Assembly (NCBI GenBank): GCA_905221605.1
Contig: CAJNDS010001090.1
Location: 543,501 to 607,500 of the forward strand
Direction of reading: 5' to 3'
DNA: 64,000 nucleotides
Source: Symbiodinium natans
Lineage: Eukaryota > Sar > Dinophyceae > Suessiales > Symbiodiniaceae
Below, in pieces: positions 22,068 to 56,032 of the stretch (the first letter of the stretch is position 1; each line of letters opens with the position of its first letter). The notes under the pieces were generated by a model. It was not told the DNA's origin. It saw only the letters and a list, made by a program, of their open reading frames with translations, and did no database searches. The position numbers were made by a program, and so were the translations under genes.

Positions 22068-23690
22068 CGTTTCTTGGGCTTTGAAGCACGCTTGGTACGA
22101 CTTAAAAGAAGCGGGAGGGGGGGTCGGGGGGGGGGCGGGGGGGCGCAGCCCCCCCACTTGCAAACACCTCTTGGGCTTTGAAGCACGCTCTGCACGGCTT
22201 CCAAAAAAAAAGAGCGGGGGGGTTGGGGGGGGGGCGCAGCCCCCCCCATTTGCAAACACAATGCTCACACGATGTTTTTCAACTAGTTTCTTGGGCTTTG
22301 AAGCACGCTTGGTACGACTTAAAAGAAGCGGGGGGGCGGGGGGGTGTCAACAAGTTTCTTGGGCTTTGAAGCACGCTCTGCACGGTTTGAAAAAAAAACG
22401 AGGTTTTCGTTGGTTTTTCCTAAGGAAACCCTCTTCTGATTACATTTTGGACGGATTTCGTCAAACGTCAAAGCGTACGTTGCTTTTCCTTAGTTTGTCC
22501 TATGGAAAACCCTATTTGGTTCGTTTTCTTGGTTTCTATCATTCCCTCTATATTTTCATCGGATTCATACTTTTTTTTCAATTAGTTTCTCGGGCTTTGA
22601 AGCACGCTTGGTACGGCTTAAAAGAAGCGGGGTGGGGTTGGGGGGGGGGCGCAGCCCCCCCCCCATTTGCAAACACCCTGCTCACATGATGGGTGTCAAC
22701 AAGTTTCTTGGGCTTTGAAGCGTGCTCTGCACGGCTTAAAAAAAGCGGGGTGGTTGGGGGGGGCGCAGCCCCCCCCATTTGCAAACACAATGCACACACG
22801 ATGTTTTTCAACTAGTTTCTTGGGCTTTGAAGCACGCTTGGTACGGCTTAAAAAAAGCGGGGGGGGGGGGTTGGGGGGGGCGCAGCCTCCCCCCATTTGC
22901 AAACACCCTGCTCACATGATGGGTGTCAACAAGTTTCTTGGGCTTTGAAGCACGCTCTGCACGGCTTAAAAAAAGCGGGGGGGTTGGGGGGGGCGCAGCC
23001 CCCCCCATTTGCAAACACAATGCTCACACGATGTTTTTCAACTAGTTTCTTGGGCTTTGAAGCACGCTTGGTACGGCTTAAAAAAAGCGGGGGGGGGGGG
23101 TTGGGGGGGCTGTGCCCCCCATCTGCAAAAACCCTGCTCACATGATGGGTTTCAACTAGTTTCTTGGGCTTCGGCTCGCAGCCCCCCCCATTTGCAAACA
23201 CAATGCTCACACGATGTTTTTCAACTAGTTTCTTGGGCTTTGAACGGCTTAAAAGAAGCTTGGGGGGTCTGCGCCCCCCATTTGCAAACACCCTGCTCAC
23301 ATGATGGGTGTCAACAAGTTTCTTGGGCTTTGAAGCGCGCTCTGCACGGCTTAAAAAAAGCGGGGGGGTTGGGGGGGGCGCAGCCCCCCCCATTTGCAAG
23401 CACAATGCTCACACGATGTTTTTCAACTAGTTTCTTGGGCTTTGAAGCACGCTTGGTACGGCTTAAAAGAAGCGGGGGGGGTTTGGGGGGGGCCAGCCCC
23501 CCCCCCCCCCATTTGCAAACATCCCTGCTCACATTAATGTCAACAGTTTCTTGGGGCTTTGAGCACGCTCAGCACGGCTTAAAAATAACCGGGGGGGTTG
23601 GGGGGGGCGCAGCCGCCCCCATTTGCAAACACAATGCTCACACGATGTTTTCAACTAGTTTCTTGGGCTTCGAAGCACGCTTCCTTTCTT
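22068..23690 (+). repeat. Dimeric satellite, about 110 + 120 bp
   Basis: Fifteen or so copies of TTTCTTGGGCTTTGAAGCAC at near-regular 110/120-bp spacing. Two forms alternate: one with GCTTGGTACGGCTTAAAA and CAACTAGTTTC, the other with GCTCTGCACGG and GTCAACAAGTTTC. Each unit has a G-run next to GCGCAGCC plus a C-run, so it can form a GC hairpin. Open frames here are shadows. Confidence 0.9.
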
Positions 23691-23846
23691 CCTTCCTTGC
23701 TTCCTTCCTTTCTTCCTTCCTTTCTTCCTTCCTTGCTTCCTTCCTTTCCTCCTTCCCTCCTTTCTTCCTTCCTTCCTTTCTTCCTTGCTTGTTTTCTTCC
23801 TTTCTTTCATCCTTCCTTCCTTCCTTTCTTTCCTTCTTTCCTTCTA
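23685..23846 (+). repeat. CTTCC/CTTT pyrimidine microsatellite
   Basis: Pure C/T run of 160 bp on the plus strand, built of CTTC, CTTT and CCTT words. A triplex-forming candidate. Confidence 0.95.
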
Positions 23847-24192
23847 AAACCTACCAGAAATAATGCTTTCCTATGAAACCACAGAGAAATTACTGTTTTT
23901 CGTACGAAAAACCCCGGAAATCATCAAGCGTCCTTTAAAAAGTTGGAAGGAAAGTGTGTGGTTTTCTTCGGAAACCAAGACACCAATTCACACTGGGGGA
24001 GCGCAAAAAAAAAAAAAAAAAAGACCCAAAAAAATAGGCCCTCCGTTTATAGGGTCTAGGGTGGAACCGGCTGTAAACCCCCCAAAAGTGGTGTGGAAAC
24101 CTTCACACCTCGTTCTCCACGGGTCGCGGTGAGCAGCCTGGGGAGTGATCTTGACCATCAGCCTCATGGGTATGATCAAACATGTACCTTGG

Positions 24193-24296
24193 CATGTCCC
24201 CCCCCCTTATACTAACCTTAACAGAGATTTATAGTAGGGCGACTTTAAGCCCTGCTAAGGACTGTTCGTGTAAGGGGAGCATCCCAGCATGTAGCA
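24193..24296 (+). mobile_element. MITE-like palindrome, family 1
   Basis: CCCCCCTTATACTAACCTTA faces TAAGGACTGTTCGTGTAAGG, ending GGAGCATCCC. It separates two islands that are open on the minus strand, so it could sit in or form an intron. Confidence 0.75.
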
Positions 24297-24302
24297 TTTT
24301 CC

Positions 24303-24440
24303 GGACACTTCCTTCGTGTATGTGGCGGAATTGGCCCAGAGCACGCCAGTCCCCGTCACTGATGAGCACCCTGCGCACACACGTCGTAGCCCGTTTGGGA
24401 ACGATGCTGATTGTGCCCGGGGGCCAGGCTGGTTGACCTT
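24303..24440 (-). CDS. Candidate exon abutting a MITE
   Basis: Minus strand frame reads RRVLISDGDWRALGQFRHIH then EGSVRKMLHAG and stops being convincing where the family 1 palindrome (24,193-24,296) begins. Two other frames are also open here. Confidence 0.35.
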
Positions 24441-25013
24441 TTCAACGATTACCTTCCCAAATCCTGTTCTCTAAGCCCTAAACCCTGCGCCCTCGGGCCT
24501 GAACCCTGATGCTTACACCCTAGAGCTCTAAATCCTGATCTCAACACCTGAAGCCCTAAACCCTAAACCCGAAACCCTAAACCCTAAACCCTAGGCTCCT
24601 AAACTCGAACCCTAAACCTGAAACCCGAAACCCTGAACCCTAGAGACCCCCACACACTGGGTCCTCTTGGTTGGCCAGCTTGCTGGCGGGAAAGATCTTC
24701 AGATCGTCGAACCTCGGCTTGGATTTCGGAGTTCGCCGAAAATCCTAAACCCTAAACTTTAAGCCCTGGACCCTAAACCCTGAATCTATTCCTAAACCCT
24801 GAACCCCAAACTTTCTGCCCCAAACCCAAGACCCTGAACCCTACACCCTCAACTGTTAAACCCTGAACCCTACTTCTGGCCTAAACCCTACCTGACAACC
24901 AAGAACCCTCAGCTTCTGGAAAATGACACTACGCGTCTCTGAAGCTGAAAAGCCTTTTCCCTGACCCGCATGAGAACCTAATCAAGGGCGATTCTGTGTC
25001 TTTCGGGTTCTGG

Positions 25014-25190
25014 TGTAAGGGTGTAAGGGTGTAAGGGTGTTAGGGTGTTAGGGTGTTACGGTGTTAGGGTGTTCGGGTGTTAGGGTCTTGGGGTGTTGGG
25101 GTGTTGGGGTGTTGGGGTGTTGGGGTGTTGGGGTGTTGGGGTGTTGGGGTGTTGGGGTGTTGGGGTGTTGGGGTGTTGGGGTGTTAGGGT
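25014..25190 (+). repeat. GTGTTAGG to GTGTTGGG octamer array
   Basis: GTGTAAGG, then GTGTTAGG, then about 14 GTGTTGGG units: a telomere-like repeat with period 8, homogenised in blocks. Confidence 0.9.
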
Positions 25191-25544
25191 GCGAGAGCAT
25201 TAGGGTTTAGGTTTTGGGGATCTAAAAGCTGCCCTACCCCCCCCCCCCCCCCAACCCTCTTAAGGCTGTTCTTGGTTCTCCAGCAAACTTTGCCGTTTCA
25301 AGATCGCGGGCACGCCTCCAGGGCCATCCCTTGTAACATCTTGGGTGGGACATGGCCGAGAGTCGAGGGTCGAGAGGAAACGACCTCTGATCCTGCACGA
25401 CCTTTACTGTGTAGGGCTTAGGTTGCGGTTCAGGGTTTAGGGGCCTTCAAACAACCCTAACCCTAAACACTAAACCCTAAACACTAAACCCTAAACCCTA
25501 AACCCTAAACCCTAAACCCTAGACCCTTCACGGGCGCCAGGCCC

Positions 25545-25600
25545 ATCGCAGCAGATCGTGAACTGCTCGCACAGAGCCTTTCATTCGGCAGCTACCGCAG
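25545..25600 (-). CDS. Candidate exon
   Basis: Minus strand reads CRMKGSVRAVHDLLRWAW; plus strand reads ARPIAADRELLAQSLSFGSY. The island sits between a CCCTAAA array (25,443-25,527) and a TTTAGGG array (25,624-25,753). Confidence 0.3.
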
Positions 25601-25834
25601 GGTTCTGGGGTTCTGGGGCTCCGGGTTTAGGGTTTAGGGTTTAGGGTTTAGGGTTTAGGGTTTAGGGTTTAGGGTTTAGGGTTTAGGGTTTAGGGTTTAG
25701 GGTTTAGGGTTTAGGGTTTAGGGTTTAGGGTTTAGGGTTTAGGGTTTAGGGTACCCTAGACCCTACACCCTAGACCCTAGACCCTAAACCCTGAACCCTG
25801 AACCCTGAACCCAACCCTAACCCCAAACCCCAGC

Positions 25835-25886
25835 CTCCCCCAGCATGATGGCGTAGCAGTGGGCCTTCAGGTTTGCATCCCAGGTC
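25835..25886 (-). CDS. Candidate exon with strong splice sites
   Basis: 52 nt, reads TWDANLKAHCYAIMLGE. The acceptor is textbook (CTCTCTCCCTGTGCAG|G) and the donor is GC (GAG|GCTGGG). In gene orientation the upstream intron ends with about 19 CCCTAAA units (25,902-26,042) immediately before this acceptor. Confidence 0.5.
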
Positions 25887-26689
25887 CTGCACAGGGAGAG
25901 AGGTTTAGGGTTTAGGGTTTAGGGTTTAGGGTTTAGGGTTTAGGGTTTAGGGTTTAGGGTTTAGGGTTTAGGGTTTAGGGTTTAGGGTTTAGGGTTTAGG
26001 GTTTAGGGTTTAGGGTTTAGGGTTTAGGGTTTAGGGTTTGGGGTTTCGAGATTTAGGGCTTTTCGGGTTTAGGGTTTAGGGCTTAGGGTTTAGGGCTTTG
26101 TGGCTTAGGGTTTGTCCTTTTTCTTGGTTGGCTCTTCGGCTTCGGGTTTTTAACGGTTTAGGCTTTAGGGTTCGGGTTGGAGTGGGGGGGGCGGGTTTGG
26201 GCCTTGTGCGAGGGTGGCCTTGGGAGTTTGGACTACCCCGGGTTTCAGGGGTCCATTGCGGATTCCACTCAATAGTTCAACACTCGGGTTGGAGCTTGAG
26301 AGTTGTACAAGTTCGGCTTGTGGATGTTCTGGCAGAGCGTAGGCATCGATCGCTGCGACGCTTCACTGGGGCGAGGAAAGGGTGGCGTCTAGGGGCTGTG
26401 CGATTCTAGGTTACAGCTGCCCGCTTGGGGATGCCTGCTGGGATGTATTCTTGAGCCCCCTGAATCTAAAAGCCGGAGCTCTCAGTAGCCCAAGCCTAAC
26501 AGGCCTTTCACCAATGTGCAGATGCGCTGAGGGGTGAAATCCAGCAGGCTGTGCGGAGGCAAAACGGCTTGGTGTTTAGGGTTTAGGGTTTGGGGTTTGG
26601 GGTTTAAGAAAATTTGGGGTTTTAGGGTTTTGGGGTTTTGGGTTTATTGGGGTTTTAACCATGGGTCCGGGGGCGGGGGGGGTCGGGGG

Positions 26690-26785
26690 TCAGGGGTCTC
26701 ACTCAAGCGGAAGCAGCATTCCATGAGGATCCGGCATCTTGCCATACGACCAGCCATTCGCGCTGCTCATGACGAAGTACCTAAG
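26690..26785 (-). CDS. Candidate exon
   Basis: Minus strand reads LRYFVMSSANGWSYGKMPDP then HGMLLPLE. The plus strand is open as well (KRKQHSMRIRHLAIRPAIRA). Confidence 0.35.
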
Positions 26786-27957
26786 CACCCCACTTTGGGT
26801 GTTCAGGGTTTAGGGCTTAGCGGCCCAAGGCTTACTTGAAGGTTCCAAGGGTTCCCCCAAACAGGAAGCCATGAGGCAAATTCGCCCAGTGCGAAGGATT
26901 CCCTTCAAGAGCTCCCAAACCCTAAACCCCAAACCCGAAACCTAAAGCTTACACACTAAACCTTAAGCCCTTGAACAAGCCCCCAGTAGGGATTGCGGTT
27001 TAGGGTTGTTAAGGGTGCCCCGAACCCAAATTTAGGGTTTAGGGTACTAAGCCCTAAACATAAACCCTCAAAACTCAACACTCAACACTCACAACACTCA
27101 ACACTAAACACTAAACACTAAACACTAAAACCGAAACATGAAGCCTTAAACCCTAAACCCTATACTGGGTTCAGGGTTTAGGGTTCAGGGGTCTTAAGCC
27201 GAAACCTCCGAAAACCCGCAGCCCCACATAATCCCCTAAAAAACCCTAAACCCTAAAACCTAAAAACCCCAAAACCACAGCCAGGGTGCTCCATCTTGCC
27301 CTGGAGCTTTGCTCCTGCCAAGCAGCTTAGAGCCAGGCAAGGCCCCGTGCTTTGTGCTTGGAGCCTACCCTAAACCCTAAACCCTAAACACTAAACCCTA
27401 AACCCCGGTTTAGGGTTTTAGGGTTTGGGGCCCAAACGTTAAACCCTAAATCCTCGAGCCCTGCCCAAACTCGAAGACCCTTGCGACCATCGCTAGACGT
27501 AGTTGCTCAGTCCATAGCCCCAAAAGCAGTGTACACTTTCAGTTCATAAGAGGTTTATAGTATCCCCCAGAAAAGTAAAGTGCTCTCATTCAGCTAGTAC
27601 AAAGAGCCGCCAGCCCCCGAAACTACTCCAGTCTACGGTCTCACAGATGTTGGCTTGAGGGTTCCGGCTTCAGGGTTGAGGGTTTTGACTTTCCCTAAAC
27701 CCTAAACCCTAAACCCTAAACCTAAACCCTAAACCCCAAATGCCCACACAAAGCCATCGAGCCCCCCGCCGACGGTGTATTGGCCTCCAGAAGAGGCTTT
27801 AAGGCTTCAGGCTTTAAGGCTTCAGGGTTCAGGGTTTCGGGTTCGGGGGTTAGGGTGTAGGATTAAGGGATTAGGCGTCAGGGCTCAGGGATCAGGGCTC
27901 AGGGTTTAGGGTTTAGGGTTTAGGGTTTAGGGTTTAGGGTTTAGGGTTTAGGGTTTA

Positions 27958-27961
27958 GGGT

Positions 27962-28021
<60 letters not shown>

Positions 28022-28026
28022 GGTTC
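27958..28026 (+). repeat. TTGAGGG homogeneous array
   Basis: Ten TTGAGGG units directly following eight TTTAGGG units, a single-base variant that spread locally. Confidence 0.9.
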
Positions 28027-28726
28027 AGGGTGCCTTACGAGGAGGCGCCCTAAACCCTAGGGTTCAGGGTGCACTGGTCGGTTCCCTTGAGCCGGGAGGA
28101 AGAGGGGATGGAGTTCCAACGAGCCCGAAGGCCCTAGGCCGGAGTTAACCCCCAACCCGAAACCCCAACCCGAGCGCGGGAAGTAAGCTTGGTGTGGAGG
28201 CTTTAGCTTGGCTGGAGTTCTTTGAGGTCCCAATTAAAGCCTGAGCCCCACGAATCAGGGTTTAGGGCCTTCGGGTTTAAGGTTTAGGGTTTGGGTTTTA
28301 GGGTTTAGGAAAAAGCAAATTCTCTAAACCATGACCTCGAAGGGTACCCCCACCAGGGTTTACATTTAGGTTTTAGGTTTTAGGGTTTAGGGTTTAGGGT
28401 TTAGGGCTGCACGACCCCCCCCCCCAATGATTCGCAGGCCTGCGAGCCCTTCTGCGGAGTCGTTGTGCTCGCCCTCGAAGGTCTCCACCCCTGGCGGCTC
28501 TAACCCCTTTGAGGCGCTCGCGGATCTCGGCATACAACTCGGAGCCATGAAGACAACCCCAAAGACCACACTGAAAACAGACCCTAAACACACTACAAAC
28601 CCTAAACACGATAAACCCGAAACCCTGCAAAACCCTCACAACCCTATAAAGCCCATAGACCCATAAATCCTGAACCCTAAAACCCACAAAGGGCGTGAGC
28701 CCTGAAGAGGGAATGTGAGGACTAGG

Positions 28727-28800
28727 GCTTGCATTTTCTAAGGGCGCGCAGGAGGGCCTTCAGGAAAAAACCAAACTCCTGCCACTCGAGGGTCTTGAGG
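28727..28800 (-). CDS. Candidate exon
   Basis: Minus strand reads KTLEWQEFGFFLKALLRALR, an amphipathic helix. TTTAGGG array immediately on the right (28,800-28,860). Confidence 0.4.
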
Positions 28801-28889
28801 GGTTTAGGGTTTAGGGTTTAGGGTTTAAGGTTTAGGGTTTAGGGTTTCGGGTTTCGGGTTTCGGGTTTCGGGTTTCGGGTTCCGGGTTT

Positions 28890-28988
28890 CGGGTTTGGGG
28901 TTTGGGGTTTGGGGTTTGGGGTTTGGGGTTTGGGGTTTGGGGTTTGGGGTTTGGGGTTTGGGGTTTGGGGTTTGGGGTTTGGGGTTTC
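28890..28988 (+). repeat. TTTGGGG homogeneous array
   Basis: About 13 TTTGGGG units after a TTTCGGG block. It gives the artificial GFGVWGL frames. Confidence 0.9.
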
Positions 28989-29397
28989 GGGAACAATGGG
29001 GGGATGTTCTTCTAAGCTACGTGCGCTTTTGGGAACCTCAACGCGTGCAAAACAAGCTCCCCCATATAACCGCACATAGAACTTTAGGGGGTTGGGCTTC
29101 AAGTCTAGAGCCCGAAATCCAGGGGTTTAGGGTTGGGGTCTAGGTTTTAGAGTTTAAGGTTTCAAGAGCAAAGGTCCAAGGCCCTCCACTGCTGAATTGC
29201 ACAAGGTTCTGTTGCATGTTGAGGGTTAAGGGTTTAGGTTTAGGGTTTAGGGTTTAGTTTTCAGGGTTTAGGGTTTAGGGTTTAGGGTTTAGGGTTTAGG
29301 GTTTAGGGTTTAGGGTTTAGGGTTTACAGTTTAGGGTTTTGGGTTTAGGGTTTTGGGCTTAGTGTTTAGGGTTCAGGGTTTAGGGCCGATCCGGGCA

Positions 29398-29465
29398 TCC
29401 CCGCCGGGGAGGGGCATCGTCAGCGTGCCGAAGGAGCCGATGTAACGCTGGATGCGCTGCGGACC
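29398..29465 (-). CDS. Candidate exon downstream of the KS
   Basis: Minus strand reads PQRIQRYIGSFGTLTMPLPG. It lies 3' of the KS exons on the coding strand and could be a later part of that gene. Confidence 0.4.
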
Positions 29466-29605
29466 TCAAGAGGCTTCTTACTAGGTTTAGGGTTTAGGGG
29501 TTTAGGGTTTAGGGTTTAGGGTTTAGGGTTTAGGGTTTAGGGTCTAGGGTCTAGGGTCTAGGGTCTAGGGTCTAGGGTTTAGGGTTGAGGGTTTAGGGTT
29601 TAGGG

Positions 29606-29662
29606 CTACTTCTAGCACTGCGTAGACGCACCCGGGAAGCTCCAAGCAGGCTTCTGCTGGGG
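29606..29662 (-). CDS. Candidate exon downstream of the KS
   Basis: Minus strand reads TETPAEACLELPGCVYAVLE. TTTAGGG arrays on the left, CCCTAAA on the right. Confidence 0.35.
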
Positions 29663-29774
29663 TTTCAGTGTTTGGGGTTTGTGGATCCTAAACCCTAAAC
29701 CCTAAACCCTAAACCCTGAACCCTAAACCCTAAACCCTAAACCCTGAACCCTAAACCCTAAACCCTAAACCGAG

Positions 29775-29828
29775 TTCGGGGCTTCATGACCTGGAGTTTG
29801 TACCGGAGCTCTTTGGGATGCACCTGAA
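29775..29828 (-). CDS. Candidate exon downstream of the KS
   Basis: Minus strand reads LQVHPKELRYKLQVMKPRTR, with regular beta-strand character. Plus strand alternative: HDLEFVPELFGMHL. Confidence 0.35.
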
Positions 29829-30671
29829 GCCTAAGCCCTGAACCCAAAGCCCTAAACCCCAAACCCTGATCCCTAAGCCCTCAACTCCATACCTTGAACC
29901 CTGAACCCTAAACCCCAAACCCTGAACCCTGAACCCTAAACCCTGAACGCTTAGCCCTAAGCCCTAAACCCTAAACCTTAAACCCCGGGCAATTTTCGCC
30001 CTACTTGGGGTACTTGTACCCCCACTTGTAAGCGTCCATGAACCTCCAACTACTCGAACACCCTAAACTCTAAACCCCAAACCCTAAACCCTAACCCTAC
30101 AACCTTAAACCCTGAAACACCTAATCCTACACCCCTAAAAACCCCAAAATCACAGTACTCAAGGCCCAAGCCGAAGTCCATGTGTCGCAGCGAGGCCGGG
30201 GACGTGTTGCGCGGCCCGGATTGGGCGCGGCACTCGGCGGGGAGGGAGGTTGACAGTCGACGGGGGGGACCGGCGGGGGGGGGGGGGGGGGGGGGGGAGG
30301 GCTGAGGCTTGGAGCGTAGACCTTCAGTACCCCAAACCCAGTTTGTAGGTGAGTACCACAAACAGTCTTATAGGATTCTTAGGCATTTAACCTGCAAAAA
30401 GTAGGCTTTTTGTCCTTCAGGTCGGCTGAGAGGGCTTTGCAGGATTCGGAACTTAGGGTTTTGGTTCAAAGGCCTCCTTGAGGGGCTTGTCGGGGCTGAT
30501 GGGGCTGATGGAAGACCCAACTCCCAAAGGCCATGAATCTGAAATCCCTGAACCCCAAACACCTAAACCCTAAACCCCTGAACCCTATATCCCCCAAACC
30601 CCGAAACCCTAAACCCCTAATAAACCCAAGGTGTAAACGCCTTAACCCAGAACCCCAACCCGGCCCGACAC

Positions 30672-30785
30672 TACCATTTGCTTAAGAACCCCAAAAAAAG
30701 TGAAAGATACTATCTTCCTTATAAGGGGGGCACTATAGGGACTCTTATCTCCTTCTCTTTCTTCTTTTTTTGGGGTTTTTTTGGG
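30672..30785 (+). mobile_element. MITE-like palindrome, family 2, right end lost
   Basis: CTACCATTTGCTTAAGAACC then CTTATAAGGGGGGCAC; the right half runs into the long G-rich tract at 30,782. Confidence 0.65.
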
Positions 30786-30927
30786 GGGGGGGGGGGGTGG
30801 GGGGGGGGGGGGGCGGGGGAGGGGGCAAGGGGGGTGGGGGTGGGGGGGGGGGGGGGGCGGGAGGGGGGGGGGGGTGGGGGGGGGGGTGGGGGGGGGGGGG
30901 CGGCGTGGGGGGGGCGGGCGGGGGGGT
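30782..30927 (+). repeat. Long G-rich tract
   Basis: About 145 bp, nearly all G with scattered T, C and A. Replaces the right arm of a family 2 palindrome. Confidence 0.9.
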
Positions 30928-30979
30928 TTAAGCGGAGTTCGCAAGAACAGAAGGAGACTCAAGGGGCACCAGGGGCTCT

Positions 30980-31341
30980 AGGGTGGGTGCTGGAGGGTCG
31001 AGGGCTTGTGGCTCAGCAAAGAAGCCCCTGTAGCGGCGGCGCTTGTCATAACCGTGGCGAAAGCGGCGGCCCGAAGGTTGAACGCAAGGATCACAAAGGT
31101 CTCGTCACGCCGTGGTCGGTTGGCGTGGAAGGTGAAGTTGAAAGCTGTGAACAACAGCGCACTGCCTAACGAAAATGCCAAGTTGATCATGCCCGACGTC
31201 CAAGGGACGTCACCAGGCGTCAGGGTGAATATCCGACGCGAGAATCACCTTCGCATTAAGGTGGTCCAAGTGGGTTTTAGAAAGGCCAACGCCATGAAGA
31301 CGCTGACGTCGAGTGGCCGAAACAGCACAGGCTTGGGCTGA
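30980..31341. CDS. Coding-like island, strand unresolved
   Basis: The plus strand has 111 codons from an ATG at 31,006 (basic, low hydrophobicity). The minus strand has two hydrophobic frames, DVSVFMALAFLKPTW near 31,260-31,330 and NLAFSLGSALLFTAFNFTFH from 31,190. The minus reading looks more protein-like and matches the strand of the verified genes. No telomeric units occur inside. Confidence 0.35.
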
Positions 31342-32153
31342 TGAGACTCGAAGGTTTAGGGTATAGGGTAGGGTCCCGAAACCCTAAACCTTACACCCCA
31401 AACCCCAAACCCTGAACTTTCATATGCTCGGCTCCCCGAGCGTGTGTTCGGGCTTGTCAGGGGGTGCAGTGTGCAGGTAACCATGTACCTCAAGTAAACT
31501 ACCCATTGGGGTCGGAAAAATTACTAATTCTATCTTTTGTGGTCCTATTTTATTATACCAAAATAACCCACCCCCCCGAAAAAAAAAAAAAAAAAAAAAA
31601 AAAAACGATTCTAATTACTAAGGCCCCTATGTTACCCATTTTGGGTCTACTGGTCGAGCTATTGACGACTCACCTCGACAACGTTGGCGCTTCCCAAGGC
31701 CGGCGTGGTTGGCTATTGAACACCCCAAACCCTAAACCCTAACCTGAAAGCCTGAAAACCCTAAACCCTACACCCTAAACCCTAACCCAAAACCCTGAAC
31801 AAACACCTTCCTAAACCGGTTTGGGGTTTGGGTTTAGGATTTAGGGTTTCGAGGTTTCAGGGTTTCAGGGATTGGGGTTTAGGGTATAGCGATATACTGG
31901 GCTGTATCGGGATAATGGTCGGTAGAACTTTAAAATCTATGCTACCCTGCACGTGCACCCCTACATCCGACATGAGGGTCGGCTCCCTAAAGTGAGGTCC
32001 CTTCTGGGTCCCTGTCGTACCACTAAACCCTAAACCCGAAACCCTAAACCCCAAACCCCCTAAGCCCTAAACCCTAAACCCCCCAAACCCCTAAACCCTA
32101 AACCCAAAACCCTTGCACGGGCACCCAAAATGTGGCCACCAAAACTCAGCGAC

Positions 32154-54991
<22,838 letters not shown>

Positions 54992-55003
<12 letters not shown>

Positions 55004-55160
55004 CTGTTTAGGGTTTAGGGTTTAGGGTTTAGGGTTTAGGGTTTAGGGTTTAGGGTTTAGGGTTTAGGGTTTAGGGTTTAGGGTTTAGGGTTTAGGGTTT
55101 AGGGTTTAGGGTTTAGGGTTTAGGGTTTAGGGTTTAGGGTTTAGGGCCCAGTAATCCTGT
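54992..55160 (+). mobile_element. TTTAGGG array with 16-bp duplication at KS K1 acceptor
   Basis: GGCCCAGTAATCCTGT is perfectly repeated at 54,992-55,007 and 55,145-55,160, with about 20 TTTAGGG units between. On the coding strand the duplicate is the CAG|GATTACTGG 3' splice site of exon K1, so both copies are potential acceptors and the exon stays intact. Confidence 0.88.
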
Positions 55161-55224
55161 CAGGGGTGAAGGCATAGGGGTGCAGGGTTTTGCGGGTCTA
55201 AGGTTTAGAGTTTAGGGTTTAGGG

Positions 55225-55460
55225 TTTAGGGTTTAAGGGCTTAAGGGGTTTAAGGGCTTAAGGGTTTAAGGGTTTAAGGGCTTAAGGGTTTAAGGGTTTG
55301 AGGGGTTTAAGGGGTTTAAGGGGTTTAAGGGTTTAAGGGTTTAAGGGTTTAAGGGTTTAAAGGTTTAAAGGTTTGAGGGTTTAGGGGTTTAAGGGTTTAA
55401 GGGTTTAAGGGTTTAAGGGTTTAAGGGTTTAAGGGTTTAAGGGTTTAAGGGTTCAAGGTG
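55225..55460 (+). repeat. TTTAAGGG octamer array
   Basis: About 28 units of TTTAAGGG with CTTAAGGG variants, following a few TTTAGGG units. Confidence 0.9.
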
Positions 55461-55964
55461 TGGGGCGCAGCCTCCAACCCTGCACCCCAAAAGTGCGGTC
55501 TCTCATTCAATAGTCGTCCCATTTTTCTTTAAAAGCCCCAAACCCAGTGGCGAAAACCCTTTGAACTCTTTATTCGACTATGGAAGTGCTCTCGCGGGCT
55601 CTCGTGCGGCCTTTTGCAGACCTCTTCGCGCGCTGACGCGCACGTGCTTTTTGGGGGTTGCACTGACGCGGACTATCGCGGGAAGAACCTAAAAACCTTC
55701 TCGCTCGCTATCGCGCGCTCTCGTAACCAGAGCTCTCTCGCAGAAACTATCGCGCACTGGCTCGCCTCGGACTTTAGCTGACGCGGGCCAATCAAAGGCG
55801 AACCCTCTATCTGTTTCTTTCATGGAAGGTTTTTGGCGCCGCTCTAATGACCCTTAACCCTAAAACCCGAAACCCTCAGGCCTGAGGGCCCTAACCCACA
55901 GACGTTCGCTGGACGCGTGACAATGCAAAAGCCGTACCTTGAACCCTGGGCCCTAAACCTGCGG

Positions 55965-56032
55965 TTTCGGGTTCAGGGTTCAGGGTTCAGGGTTCAGGGT
56001 TCAGGGTTCAGGGTTCAGGGTTCAGGGTTTAG
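55965..56032 (+). repeat. TTCAGGG array
   Basis: About nine units. A matching TTCAGGG block is at 1,855-1,920. Confidence 0.9.

Larger units (their letters stand above)
21785..24050 (+). mobile_element. Fold-back element with inverted ends and internal satellite
   Basis: Both ends carry the same signature in inverted orientation: a T-run, GGGTC, T-run and GGGCC at 21,791-21,830, and A-run, GACCC, A-run, GGCCC at 24,004-24,042. Inside the left end, a 70-bp unit with CCTTACATTTTGGACGGATT repeats three times (21,877, 21,957, 22,035). The centre is the dimeric satellite; a CTTT/CTTCC tract and a right arm complete it. No transposase is visible. Confidence 0.65.

Noticed and set aside
22042-22689. 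215-codon plus frame
   Set aside because: Same satellite, read through G- and C-runs.
23009-23863. 284-codon plus frame, the longest in the window
   Set aside because: Runs through the dimeric satellite and the CTTCC tract; repeats internally with the DNA period and has no domain.
30678-31169. 163-codon Gly-rich plus frame
   Set aside because: The poly-Gly part is the G-tract at 30,782-30,927; only the part after 30,980 may be real, and its strand is unclear.
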